Shown here piece after piece: positions 32,503 through 43,345 of a DNA stretch of 64,000 nucleotides. Each line of letters begins with the position of its first letter. Position 1 is the first letter of the stretch. Below the pieces are notes generated by a model. That model had not been told where the DNA came from. It searched no databases and saw only the letters and a list, made by a program, of their open reading frames with translations. The position numbers were made by a program, and so were the translations under genes. The stretch spans positions 571,060,880-571,124,879 of the forward strand of contig NC_053037.3 of assembly GCF_002575655.3 (NCBI RefSeq), in the 5' to 3' direction. This stretch comes from Aegilops tauschii subsp. strangulata (taxonomy: Eukaryota; Streptophyta; Magnoliopsida; Poales; Poaceae).

Positions 32503-33577
32503 ATGGGTTCGTCCAAGCCTGCACCCTCCAGAACATCGGTTTTCCCGGTAAAAAGAAGAAGATCGGCGCGACATGTGGAGGTGACCACACCGGCAACCAA
32601 AAAAGGTACTCCTCTTCCCTTATTCGTGCAAATCTAATGTCTCTGCTTGCACGGTTTTCATCCCACAGAAGACACTAGTTGACCGCTTCTTCTTGATACT
32701 AGATGTTCCTAGTAACTCGCGATGCACAAGGTTTCTCCTCATATACTATTTCACCTTAGCTAGAGGTCCGTCGCCCCCCCTGAATTTCAATTTCTGGCCA
32801 GTTGATTCCCAATTAACGGAAGCATTCCCTGGCGTAACAGGCGCTAGTACGCCTATTACGCCGGGGAAGCAGCGCCTTGCTGTTTATCTTAGGGGCGTGT
32901 GCGGCCTAGAGCTACTGGCGCCTGATCTGGAGGTCGGCCGGGATTAAAGGGATGGCCTGGGGGCGCTGCCAAGCACGGCGGTGGTGTGAGGTCGATGGGA
33001 GGGCGGGGCGGCGGAGGCAGAGGTCTGGGCCGGTGGTCGCTGGCGGTTTGATAAAGATCGTCAATAGTGACTGGCGGGAGGTAGACGAAGGCCATCTGCC
33101 TGTTCCTTATAGGTCGGACGGTTCATTAAAAAATCGACTGACCTATTTATTTTCAGTCGACTGTTATCTTAGATATGACCACATGTGGTGGTGTGCTGGA
33201 GGAGTACCTGCATTTCTTGTGCTCATATATTACAAAATCATACGGAGTAGAATCTAATTTTGTTTGCCATGCAATGTTGTAGAACTATCATATGTCTCCT
33301 GTCATTTATTTTTCAGCCACCTCCTATATGCTACTTTTACAGTGCACTAGTTCTGCACACACTTCACCCTTACTCTCACTATTGTGTTTTTATGCAAGGG
33401 TATTTCAGACTCTGCTACCATGAGAGAAGCCAAAAATAAAAGAGAGAAGTCGCTCCAGCTTCGTATGCGGGTAGGCAAGACACGTTACAGCGCTATAAAG
33501 GGTGCAGTGTCAGCAGATGGAGATGGTAAACGTAGCTCTGGAGTTGATGACCTCGCTCGCAATGAACCACCATCCCA

Positions 33578-35799
33578 GGTGCTTGCTTTAACTTCGCGGT
33601 GTCATATGTGGTTGCATGTTCCATATGGTGTCTAGCTTGTATTCGAAAGGCCGAAGTCGGTAAGATAAGGAAAGATATTTTTTTACATGAACCACCATCC
33701 CGTGAGGACCAGAAGACAAATAGCTAGTCAGGGCACTGGCCGAGCCAGTGACAAGCCCAGCAAAGATAGGCATCACCTGGAAGCCAACTAAAAAGCTGCG
33801 ATGGTGGCGAAGCAGCCCGCCTCCCAACAGGCTCTCAGGTCCTAGATGATCATGCTCACCACTCCAGCCGGATGTCTAGCTTGTATGGCTTCCAATTTGG
33901 TTAAATTGCATCTGCTTAGCTTACACATTATACCTTTGAATATGACATGCCTTTCTGTTTTTGGTACATACTAGTACATCTGTGTATTAACCATGTTCTT
34001 ACATCAAACTAATGTTCTTGTGTATCCCCTCATCAATCACTTATGACGAGGCAGGTAGGCAAGGGGACTACTCCTCATTTAAAGAATGCAGCGTCAGCCT
34101 CCCGACATGATCCTCAAGAAACAGAAATGCTAGATGAAGATAGTGAACCTAGCTCTGTAGTTGATTACAGCATTTCCCCTACACTAGCATCGCAGGTGCT
34201 TGCTCTAACTTGGCAGCGTGATATGTGGTTGCATGTTGCATATGGTGTCTAGATTGTAATTCTTCCAATCTGGTTAAACTGCATGTGCTAGTCTGCTTAG
34301 CTTATACATTATACCTGTTAATATGACATGCCTTCCTGTATTTAGTACATAGTACATCTGTCTATTAAGCATGTCCTTACATAAAACTATTGTTTTTTTG
34401 TATTCCGCATCAATCAACATGACGAGACACCTTTAGTATATGCAATGCGATATTAGTTTCATCTTTCATATGATTTATAGCATGCGCTGCTTCTAATTTG
34501 TTGAAATTCCATTTATGATGGGACGCTTTTAACTTGGCAGAGTCATATTGGTTGCATCTTTCATGTGGTGTCTAGCTTGCATTGCTTCTTATTTGCTGGA
34601 ATGGTTTCTACTTAGTTTACACAAACAGTTGTGAACATGCCATGCCGTCCTGTTTTTCGTACATATTCCATCCTGGTATCATGTGTTTGCCTTACATCAA
34701 AGTAGTGATTGTCAGTATCATGCATGAATGAGTTCTGAAGAGAGAATTTTATTGCTTTTTCTTGTCGGGTTTACTTGACAATTCAAAATCAATAAAGCAG
34801 AAGGAAGTTACCAAGGCAGCGGATAAAGGTGCTCCTTCCGAATGGAGGGCCTCTACAGTTTCTACTCCTCCACACCCCCAAGATGATTTCCAGGACAACA
34901 CATGCATAGACACTCAACAAAGCTGTGTTTATGATGAGCACGTCTCCCCTAGTGCAGCATCACCGGTGCTCCCTCTAAATTGGCACTGTTATATGTGGTT
35001 GCATGTTATGTGTGATGTCTAGCTTGTATTGCTTCTAATTTTGTTGAATTCCATCTGCTTACTTTACACATTATACTTGAATAAGACACGTGTTCCTGTT
35101 TCTAGAACATACAATATCTGTCTATCACACCATGTTCTTACATCAAATTACTACTGTTGTGTAACCTGCAACAATCACTTATCATAAGACATGTTTGACT
35201 TCGGAGTGTGATATAGGTTACATCTCACATTCTTTTCTAGCTTGTACTACTAATTTGTTGAAATGGCACTTATGACGAGACAGTTTTTACTTGGTAGAGT
35301 GATATTCGTTGCATCTTTCATATGGTGTCTAGCTTTCATTGCTTCTAATTTGTTGAAATGCCTTCTCCTTAGTTTACACATCATAAGCTGTGAATATGCA
35401 ATGCTGTGAATATGCAATGGCACTAATGACGAGAGACCTCTAACATGGTAGTGTGATGTTGTTTGCATCTTGCATATGATTTATTTCTTGTACTGCTTCA
35501 CATTTGTTTAAACACCATTTATGATGAGACACTGTTAACTTGGCAGAGCGATATTTGTAGCATCTTTCATATGGTGTCTACCTTCCATTGCATTGCTTCT
35601 AATTTGGTGAAATGTCTTCTTCTTAGTTTACACATCATAGTTCTGGTTATCTCTTCCGTCCTGTTTTTCATACATATTACATCCTCCTATCATGTGGTTG
35701 TCTAACATCAAAGCAGTTCATCTGCATCACGCATCAATTTGTTCTGAAGAACTAAATTGTTATTCGTTTTTCTTGTCGGCTTGACTTAACATGGCACAG
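33578..35799 (+). repeat. Tandemly duplicated exon-intron modules in the TnpA-like gene
   Basis: After each of three exons (ending near 33577, 34194 and 34969) the same intron sequence follows: gtgcttgctctaacttgg, then gatatgtggttgcatg, then tggtgtctagcttgtattgc and ttctaatttgttgaaatg. Further intron copies occur at 34540-34640, 35270-35400 and 35540-35660. The three exons encode different short hydrophilic segments ending in similar text (SPTLASQ, SPSAASP, NEPPSQ). An expanded exon-intron unit that later diverged explains the pattern. Confidence 0.7.
33643..33872. mobile_element. 230-bp insertion with 14-bp target duplication (LINE/SINE-like)
   Basis: The 14-mer tgtctagcttgtat occurs at 33629-33642 and again at 33873-33886, flanking the insert. 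The sister intron modules nearby have the uninterrupted form (ggtgtctagcttgtattgctt), which gives an internal empty-site control. A duplication of this length is typical of target-primed insertion by LINE-type machinery. The insert carries no recognisable coding sequence and no clear poly-A tail, so its class is uncertain. Confidence 0.65.
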
Positions 35800-38399
35800 A
35801 GAAAGCAAAGAAACACAGAATGGCAGGGAATGAGAAGCGGATGAATCCTGCAGATTCTGCTGGTACTGATGGTGCAATAGAAGGTCAAAGTCTAGCAGAA
35901 AATTCTACAAACACGGCATCCCATGCTACATGAGTTGCAAAAAAAAGCCAAGCAGAAACAAATAGCTGCCACCAAACAAGCAGAGACAGCCCTAGTTCTT
36001 GCAACACCTACCACAGTACTACCAGCTGCACGACTTACTCGTGCGTCAACTGAGCTAGCAGCACGTTCCCAAGCTCCCTTGCCACCTATCACTACTTCCC
36101 AAGCACTCTTGACACAAGACGAGTTGGCAATATCAGATGAACCTTGTGAGCTTCAACAGCAAGAAGGTAGTTGCTGGAGTCAAGTTACAGTTGCATGCTT
36201 CTTTATATGTAGTCTCACAGTTTGATGTACACTAACACTTCCTATGTTCGTTGTTGGACTAGCACCTAGGCGCAAGAGGAAACAAACATCAGGGATAATG
36301 ATCGATGGGTTAACTAAATCTAGAGGAGGAAGAATGGAGATCCGTTTTGAGGCAGGTTTAAAAAGGCCACGTGATGCTACAGAGTCAGGCAAGTTAGTAT
36401 CAGAGGCAGCGGTTGCCGTTAGGTGTCATGTACGTATCCTCCCAACATGGATTCAGTACAGGAATGACAAAGACGAAACCCAGTTCAACACCTTCCTCGA
36501 CCATTTATCTGTAAGTATGGTTATGTATGGAAACTAGTAATATCGTCTTGCTCTGTCCCATACTTTCTAGGTTGCTAATAATGAGACTCCATAATTTTCA
36601 ACAGATGAGGTTCAAGTTGGATAGCCAAGATGATGCAACCAGACAAGCTTGCACCCATGTTTTCAAGTCTGCTCTGCGACAGTATCGGTATAACTTGAGG
36701 AAAACTCACTTTGAAGGAAAGGCTAATAGTGAACTTTCCCAAACATCTCCAGTGGAAAATATATCGGATGAAGACTGGAGGGGCCTTGTTAAACACTGGT
36801 CTGATCCGAAGTATCAGGTACATTATATATATGTGATCAGATCACATGTTGAAGTCCTATTTACGCATGTGCCACACAAATCTATCTTCTTGTAGGTGAA
36901 CTGTTCAAAGAACAAGGCCAACCGTACGAAAGTGAAATTCCAACAGAAGACAGGATCTCGTAGCTATATTGCACATTGCAAGGCTCTTGTAATTAGCTGC
37001 TGTTTCACTCTTTTCGCTGTACCATATTATCAGATCTATATTGACTTGTTCGAAATGCAGACGAAAGCCCGCAAGGACCAAAAAGTACCTGAACCAAATG
37101 TTGTGGAAATCTTCAAGGACTGTCACACCAGCAAGAAGAAGGGCATGACTACACCAGTCAAAGCCGCTGTTGTAAGTCCTTAATCCTCATGCCTTTTAAC
37201 TACTACTTACTCTGACTTGTGCCTTGAACTGCATGGTTTGCAGCCAATGTCTATTACTCTTTTCAATTTTATACACAATTGTTTTAGCGTATCATTGCAC
37301 CTTACAAGGTTTAAAAGAGAGGAGTGATGTTCCTTTGATCTTGACCCGTAATCTAGTTCCGTGCTGGACTTGCCCACACAATGTTACAATTGCCTGTTCG
37401 TCTGTTCTCAGTTGTTTTGTGATATGAATGATGTCATACTATGCTTACCGTATTATAAACTTCGTCTCTTTATCCTTAGCCCTCAATACAATGTGAAGAA
37501 ATGGACAATACATTAGCGATGGTACATGGTCATATGTTTGGAACCTGGTTTTATTATGTACTTTGCAATAAAATACAACTAATATTTTACATGGGTTCAC
37601 CAGAATAAGTTCTGTATATAGACCAAAGCTATTTTGTTTGGTTTTGCTGCCTCCTTAATATCTTCTGTTTTGGTACTACTAATGTAAAACCTCAACTTTT
37701 CAGCGAGTTATGGAAAAAATGGTGGAACCGCCACCTTTTGAAGGTGGCGAGGCAACTATAACCGCAATGTCAGCTCTTGCTGCAGTGGGTCAGTACCTGT
37801 CCACTAACAGTGCCAAAAGCACGTTCCTGCGTAATACTGGGTTGGTTGTTAAGGCAATATCGTCCAAACTGCCTCACGATCAAGATATGCAAGCTCAAAG
37901 CAATGTTGTATCTGCGCTCCAGACACAAGTCCATTCCCTAACAGAGACCCTTTGTGAAACAAGGAGAAACATTGCTCAATGTCGTCAAGATATGCATGGT
38001 TTTGAAACCAGACTATCAGACATTTGCTATGTTGTTCAGGAGCCTAGGGGAAATGAAGGCGAGGGTTATGGTGCTCCATCGGACAATACAGCATGAAAAC
38101 GTAACAGTCAGGTCAAATGAACTGAGCTTCTGAACTTCTGGTGGTGCATTATCTACTAGACTGTTATGTTTTATGGCAACCTTCCTTTTGTTATATAGTT
38201 GTAATTTGTTTTGGTGCGATACAAAATTTATTCTTAACGTGCAGCCACTGGCTGAAGAAAACAGCAAGCCATTTTTGTATAGTGTAGGGTGTTCCCTATA
38301 TTTGCACTGGTGGCGATCTTTGATGCCGAGTGGATGTAATCTGTGCAATCGCCTTAATAGCCTAGCGTTAGTTTCGGCCTTATTTATTTCCTAGTCTTC

Positions 38400-39320
38400 T
38401 TTTTCCCTGGTTTGCTAGTGGCCGCAACTACCATGGGCCATATACGGGCCGTAGGATCCATGGGTCTCCTACGGGCCGTCGATAAATGGGCCTGTAATCG
38501 GTGGGCCTCGGGTCGTCGGATAAATGGGTCTACATGGGCCATAATCGGGCATAATTGGTATCGGCCCAGCATGGTAACAGGCCGTTAACAGGCCGTAGGA
38601 CAGCAAAGGCTTAATTCTGTCACAGGCATAACGGGTCGTTAATGGGCCAGAATATAGGACGGGCTGGAAACGGCGCAACGGGTTAACAGGCCAGAAACGG
38701 GCCGACTCTTGCCATGCGCCGAATTTGGCCCATTAGGGTAACAGGCCAGTAACGGGCCGACTCTTTCCATGGGCCAAATTTGACCCATTAGGGGAACAGG
38801 CCAGTAACGGGCCGACTCTTGCCATGGGCCGAATTTGGCCCATTAGGGGAACAGGCCAGTAACGGGCCGGAAGTAATCGAGGGCCGAAAAGGAGCCCAAG
38901 AATGTATGGGCCGTCAATAGGCCGAAAGCTAACACGGGCTGGAAACGGCCCATGTAAATCACGGGCCATTAACGGGTATAAAGAAAATTACTGTTCATTA
39001 TGGGCTAGAGTCACCGTGGGCCTATAAAGGGCCAAAAGATACGAAGGCCTCATATGGGCCGAAAGACGTCGTGGACCATACATGGGCCGAAAGTGAAATG
39101 GGCTGGTGTTATATTCGACGGCCCACATGACGTTGTTGGGCCGATTTCTTTTAGGGCCTAACGGGCCGTGAGTTAACGGGCCGTAAAATGGGCTATTTGC
39201 GAAGAGACCGTTAACAGGCTTTTCATGGGCCAGCCCGTTAACTTTTGACCAAGTCAAACGGGCCGGCTTTGTAAGCTAATTGGGCCAGTGGTGGGCCATG
39301 GAACGTGTCGCATATCATAG
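38400..39320. repeat. GGGCC-motif subterminal array of the CACTA right end
   Basis: Dozens of copies of gggccg, gggcca and their complements (for example aacgggccg, atgggcc, acaggccg) are scattered on both strands at spacings of roughly 15-30 bp. This is the arrangement expected for binding sites of the TnpA-type protein, and it begins right after the TnpA-like gene. Confidence 0.8.
38680..38875. repeat. Three tandem copies of a 60-bp subterminal unit
   Basis: The unit contains ggccagtaacgggccgactc, then ttgccatgggccgaatttgg and cccattagggg. Copies are spaced at 60 bp with a few substitutions. Confidence 0.85.
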
Positions 39321-39688
39321 GCGCCTATCTGACCCACTGACTAGCTGACACGTGTTTCGTCCGGCCAATAAGAATTTTACACGTGGAAATTTCCCATTGG
39401 TCGGGGCTGTTAACGGGTTATCGGATCCAAACCCGACCCGATAGCTTAACGGCGTTCCGTTACGGTGGATGCCACGTGTCGGTCACCCTTGACGAAAGCA
39501 CTTCTGTGGCACGCGATTTATCGTCATGGAAGTGGACACTTTCGTGATGATAATTTTGGTAATGTGATGGAACACTTCTACGACAGCACAGGTATGACTA
39601 TCTTGATTCTGTCATAAAATCGTCATGGATGTACATGCATGACAAAAAACGTGACCTACTGTGACAAACACGTATCATCACGGAAGTG
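39320..39688. repeat. Right terminal region of the CACTA element
   Basis: The outer 370 bp share words with the left end (atgacaaa, tctatgac- and gtgacaaa-type strings) and finish gtatcatcacggaagtg. Relative to the left end the terminal CACTA appears as CACTT on the opposite strand, so this end may be eroded. Confidence 0.65.
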
Positions 39689-41188
39689 CATCCCCAGAAC
39701 CAGCCGCCGAAGATCCAGCCGAATCACCCTGGACTGTCGCGCCATAGGGCTCCAGATCCGAGATGGGCACGGGATCCGGCGAGATTCGCCTCGTACCAGG
39801 CGCCCAAGAGGAGTGCTCCGCATGGCGCTGTTGGCGGGGTCCACTTCGGTCAGGCTGTCGGGCACAGGACGCGCCGGCTCCCATGTGGCGCGTGCGGACG
39901 GGCTGCACCCCGCGCCATCTGGGTCCACGCCCGGGTCTCCATTGGCCACGTGCTTGGCAGGTGGGCTAGCCCCGCCACTTGGCGGCACGGGAGACGCAGG
40001 AGACGCCGCTATGCGCCAAGCGACAGGGCTGTCAGCCTGGGATCACGCGCGGCTATCCCTGGGATCTCGCACCTTCCCTGGAGCTGCAGTTCTGCGCCAA
40101 ATCTGCATCGGATCCAATGATGTTTTCGTCCTCTTCTGCACACATAAAATCATAGCCAAGTGTTGCATTTCTTTCATTATTTTCTGAATTTTCTTCTGGA
40201 CTAGACACATGATCATGTTCTATTAATTCCCCCCCCCCCCCCCCCCCGTGATCAGTACGTGGCAAAGGATCTGAGAGAAGAGAGATTTCTGCTCGAAGAA
40301 GGGCTCCCACATTGGGATGAAGTTTGGCAAAATGGAAAATAGTTTCATCAAAAATCATATCCCGAGAGATGTAGATGCATCCAGTTGAAACTTCTAGACA
40401 CTTGTAACCCTTATGAAGATTGCTATAGCCGAGAAAGACACATTGAGTGGAGCGAAACTCAAGTTTGTGGCGATTATATGGACGGAGATTAGGATAGCAT
40501 GCACATCCAAAAACTTTGAGGGAATTATAATCTGGTTTTTGATGAAACAATTGTTCTAAAGGAGTTGTGTTCCCAATAACCTTATTAGGCAAATGATTGA
40601 TAAGATAGGTGGCAGCAATAAACGCTTCATCCCAATACTTTAGAGGCATAGATGCATGAGCAAGAAGGGAAAGGCCTACTTCAACGATATGACGGTGTTT
40701 GCGTTCGGCAGAGCCGTTCTGTTGGTGTGCATGTGGACACGAAACATGATGCTCAATGCCTATGCTTCGAAAGAAAGAGTTGAGTTTCTCATACTCTCCT
40801 CCCCAGTCACTCTGGACTGTAATGATTTACTTGTTAAATTGACGCTCAACAAGTTTTTGGAATTCTTGGAAGATAGAAAAGACTACGGATTTGAACTTAA
40901 GCAAGTATATCCATGTAAACTTACTATAATCATCAATGAAGCTAACATAATATTTCTTTCTTCCAAAGGAATCTCTGGCATGACCCCATACATCACTGAA
41001 TATCAGTTCCAACGGAGCATGAGACACACTATTTGACATAGGATAGGGGAGTTGATGACTCTTGGCACATTGACAAGCATCACAAATAGACTCTTTATTC
41101 TCATGACTAGACAATTGAAGATTGCCTTTATTCACTACTTGATCAACTATTTTTAATGAAGGATGACCTAATCTTTGATGCCACCTCT
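39689..41188 (-). pseudogene. Copia integrase and integrase-RT linker (right half of the split element)
   Basis: Integrase pieces in minus-strand order: HHCC region (WHQRLGHPSLKIVDQ, then CDACQCAKSHQLP), catalytic D in LIFSDVWGHARDS, second D in VQSDWGGEYEKL, E in GSAERKHRHIVEV, and the Copia C-terminal signature LKVFGCACYPNLRPYNRHKL with CVFLGYSNLHKGYKCL. The linker toward RT runs through a 19-base C homopolymer (40229-40247, coding poly-Gly) and ends at 39689 where the CACTA starts. Defects: an in-frame TAA just below 40827 after RQFNK and a frameshift near 41188. Confidence 0.85.
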
Positions 41189-42645
41189 CTAAGGACGGCT
41201 TGACGACGCAGTAGACTTGGCGATGACGCTTGCGGCTAAAAGCTCTTGATGTGATAGGATATAGACCGCCAACGCATCTACCGTGATGGAGGAGCTCCCT
41301 CGTTGCCCGATCCTTAATGAAAAAAAATACTTGGGATGAGTTTCAAAAAAGATATTATTATCGGCGCACAAACGAGACATGGAAGCAAGGTTTTTGTTGG
41401 CTTGAGGAACATGAAGAACATCTTTTAGAAAAAGATCATGTTTAACATTAGGGAAATTAATAGAAGATTGACCAATGTGACATATGTCCATACCTCCTCC
41501 ACTTGCGGCGGTGTTTATCTGATCATTGCCATAATATCTTTCTCGGTTTGCAAGCTTCTCCAATTCATTGGTGACATGATATGTGGCTCCGGAGTCAGCA
41601 TACCAGACAATGTCCCCAGCTTCTTCTTGCTCCCTGATGGCTGCAGCCACGTGGCGCTCTTCGGGCACGTAATCTTCATCATAGCGGTGCCAACAATCTT
41701 TTACCTCATGCCCTGGCTTTTTGACAAGCTGGCAAAGCGGCCTGGTGTTGGAGTAGGAGGCGCCGGAGGAGCGTGGGCCAGAGTTGTTGGCGCGCCCACG
41801 CCTGCTATTGTTGCTCTTGCCGCGTCCGCGCCCCTGTTAGTGACCACGGCCTCGGCCTCCAATGCCGCAACCGCGTGTGAGAGCATTAACCGATGACTGG
41901 CGGATGTTGTTACCTTGTAGCAGATTCATACGAGCTTCAAAGCTTAGCAACTGACGGTCACCGGCTCGATACGTGCAGCCAGGGCTGAGATCACCGGGTT
42001 ATACTCGATGTCCAGCCCTTTGAGCACATAGGAGGTTATCTCTCCTTCAGAGAGGGGATCACCAGTGCAGGCGATCTCATCGGCGAAGGCCTTGATCTTC
42101 ACCAGATACTCGGGCATGCCCATGCTCCCTTTGTGCAGATTGGCGAGGGTGATGCGGGTGTTGACAATCTGTGCTTGCGTCTGGGCAGCGAAGGAGGCGT
42201 GGATGGCACTCCACACCTCGGCCGGCGTCTGAAGGGTAGCGACCTGCGCAAGAACCTCACGTGACAGAGACCCCATAAGGTATCCTTCTACCTGTTGCTG
42301 TTGGGCGTACCAGATCGACCGGGCGTAGTTGAAGACATGCTCCTCCTTCCCATCTTTGGTGATGGTGATGGTATGAGGGGGCGCCGGGCTTGCGGCGTCA
42401 AGGAAGTGCTCCATCTGTGCTCCCTTTATTTGGGGTAGCACGATGGACTTCCAGAGGAGGAAGTTTGTCCTCGTGAACTTCTCAGATGGAGGAGACCCGA
42501 GAGAGGACACGCTGCTGGAGGTGGAAGAAGATGCATAGGGGGAAGGTGCGGATTGGGTGGACAGGGCGCTCATGGTGGATCCAATCAGGGCGGTATTGGT
42601 GGCGGCGATTGTGGAAGCAGCAGTGCTGGCGTTGGTGCCTGGCAT
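41189..42645 (-). pseudogene. Copia gag and protease (right half of the split element)
   Basis: The gag frame starts at 42645 (MPGTNASTAASTIAATNTAL). It contains FTRTNFLLWKSIVLPQIKGA, EVWSAIHASFAAQTQAQIV and LHKGSMGMPEYLVKIKAFAD, the UBN2-type capsid. A frameshift near 41945 follows. The zinc knuckle is altered, reading LCQLVKKPGHEVKDC, so the second Cys is Val. The protease site is present (IVWYADSGATYHVTNEL). The gag-pre-integrase part follows before the next frame break. Confidence 0.85.
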
Positions 42646-42740
42646 GATTTTCTCTCGATGATTCTCTCTGGATAGGTTTCAGGTTTCTCTCTCGATCAAC
42701 TAGATTGATCTCTCAGGAAAGCTAGACGTACGAGAGGAAG

Positions 42741-42754
42741 GGCTCTGATGACCA
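42741..42754 (-). other. Copia primer binding site
   Basis: Minus-strand tggtcatcagagcc abuts the 5' LTR. It resembles the tRNA-Met-complementary site tggtatcagagcc with one extra base. Confidence 0.7.
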
Positions 42755-42974
42755 TGTAAGATTTGATAGGAAGCGTTGAACCCTTTGTCTCGGTCCGCAT
42801 GTATATTCATAGAAGGGTTGCCGTGGCTTACAAGATTTGGAATATCGCTAGGATCCTTCCAGATTACATCGAGAGAGAGATACGACTTGGAGAGGAAGAA
42901 CAGAACAGAAGAAGAGATAGAAACAGAAAACAATTTAAACATATCCGGCTATCTCTACGTACTCTATTCTAACA
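42755..42974 (-). repeat. 5' LTR of the split Copia element
   Basis: 220 bp with the same TG...CA ends as 2375-2600. The flanking tggat (42975-42979) pairs with cggat on the far left, over 40 kb away. Confidence 0.9.
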
Positions 42975-42979
42975 TGGAT

Positions 42980-43345
42980 TCTACTACTAACCATGTCATT
43001 AGCCTTGCAAACATATGCGCGCTGCTAGTGGCCAAACCTTTCTGCTTAAAAATAAAAAATATGTGCAACTTACTAGCAGCGTGTGCACATACGCACACGC
43101 TGCTAGCACCCGGACCATTCTGCTTAAGAAAACTGTACCAACTAACTAGAAGCGTGCACACATCTACACTCTGCTAGTGTTGATTGTTTTTCTTAAATAG
43201 CGGACCACTCATGCCAAGCGGTTACACTCTGCTAGTGATCATGTTACTAGCAGCATGCACACTATATTCACACTCTGCTAGTAATCATGTTACTAACAGC
43301 GTGTACTCATATGCACACGCTGCTAGTAATATCAATAATTTTTAG
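42980..43345. repeat. Palindromic CTAGCAGCGTGTG repeat array
   Basis: The word ctagcagcgtgtgcacat and its complement cacacgctgctagt recur about ten times in both orientations. Related copies (actagcagcatcgtgcacac, 2344-2363, and ctagcattgtgcgg) lie on the other side of the Copia element at 2250-2374. One repeat region was therefore split by the Copia insertion. It could be the subterminal part of an older DNA transposon. Confidence 0.7.

Larger units (their letters stand above)
32503..38096 (+). pseudogene. TnpA-like second CACTA gene (plant En/Spm Ptta-type protein)
   Basis: This gene encodes the DNA-binding accessory protein that in En/Spm-type elements binds subterminal repeats. Readable exons are 32503-32605 (MGSSKPAPSRTSVFPVKRRR), 33405-33577, 34052-34194, 34801-34969, 35800-36166, 36263-36510, 36605-36817, 36896-36988, 37034-37171, 37480-37521 and 37704-38096. 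The core domain runs EIRFEAGLKRPRDATESGK, VRILPTWIQYRNDKDE, WRGLVKHWSDPKYQ, VNCSKNKANRTKVKFQQKTG and SRSYIAHC, and these last five or six exons join in phase. The C-terminus has EPPPFEGGEATITAMSALA and a probable coiled coil (ALQTQVHSLTETLCETRRNI). Problems: the first exon does not join in frame to a clear second exon, and exon 35800-36166 needs a one-base shift near 35920. It is therefore probably non-functional, although the 3' half looks well kept. Confidence 0.75.
4275..39688. mobile_element. Giant CACTA (En/Spm) transposon with two transposon genes and much acquired DNA
   Basis: The left terminus reads cactagtaaaaaaagacac, a standard CACTA end. The right terminus on the opposite strand reads cacttccgtgatgatacg, which looks like the same end with a short internal loss, since both share the following TCCGTGA. 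Subterminal repeats lie at both ends. A TNP2 transposase gene (minus) and a TnpA-like gene (plus) lie inside, transcribed away from each other. The total is 35.4 kb, of which 8.7 kb is a later Angela insertion. No clean 3-bp target duplication is seen (tgt on the left, cat on the right). The family name is uncertain; the GGGCC-rich subterminal sequence is typical of large Triticeae CACTA families. Confidence 0.85.
2375..42974 (-). mobile_element. Short-LTR Ty1/Copia retrotransposon, split in two by a 35 kb CACTA insertion
   Basis: The two ends carry matching LTRs (2375-2600 and 42755-42974), and the flanks cggat (2370-2374) and tggat (42975-42979) form a 5-bp target duplication with one C-to-T change. 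The left half (2375-4274) has reverse transcriptase and RNase H. The right half (39689-42974) has gag, protease and integrase. In minus-strand order they make one normal Copia gag-PR-IN-RT-RH polyprotein. Without the insertion the element is about 5.19 kb, usual for a short-LTR Copia. A purine tract (minus-strand gattgagggagga) abuts the 3' LTR and a tRNA-Met-like primer site abuts the 5' LTR. Several stops and frameshifts make it non-autonomous. Confidence 0.9.

Noticed and set aside
32125..32678. Two long Pro/Ser-rich frames before the TnpA-like gene
   Set aside because: They overlap in different phases and cross the better supported start exon at 32503. Probably leader composition.
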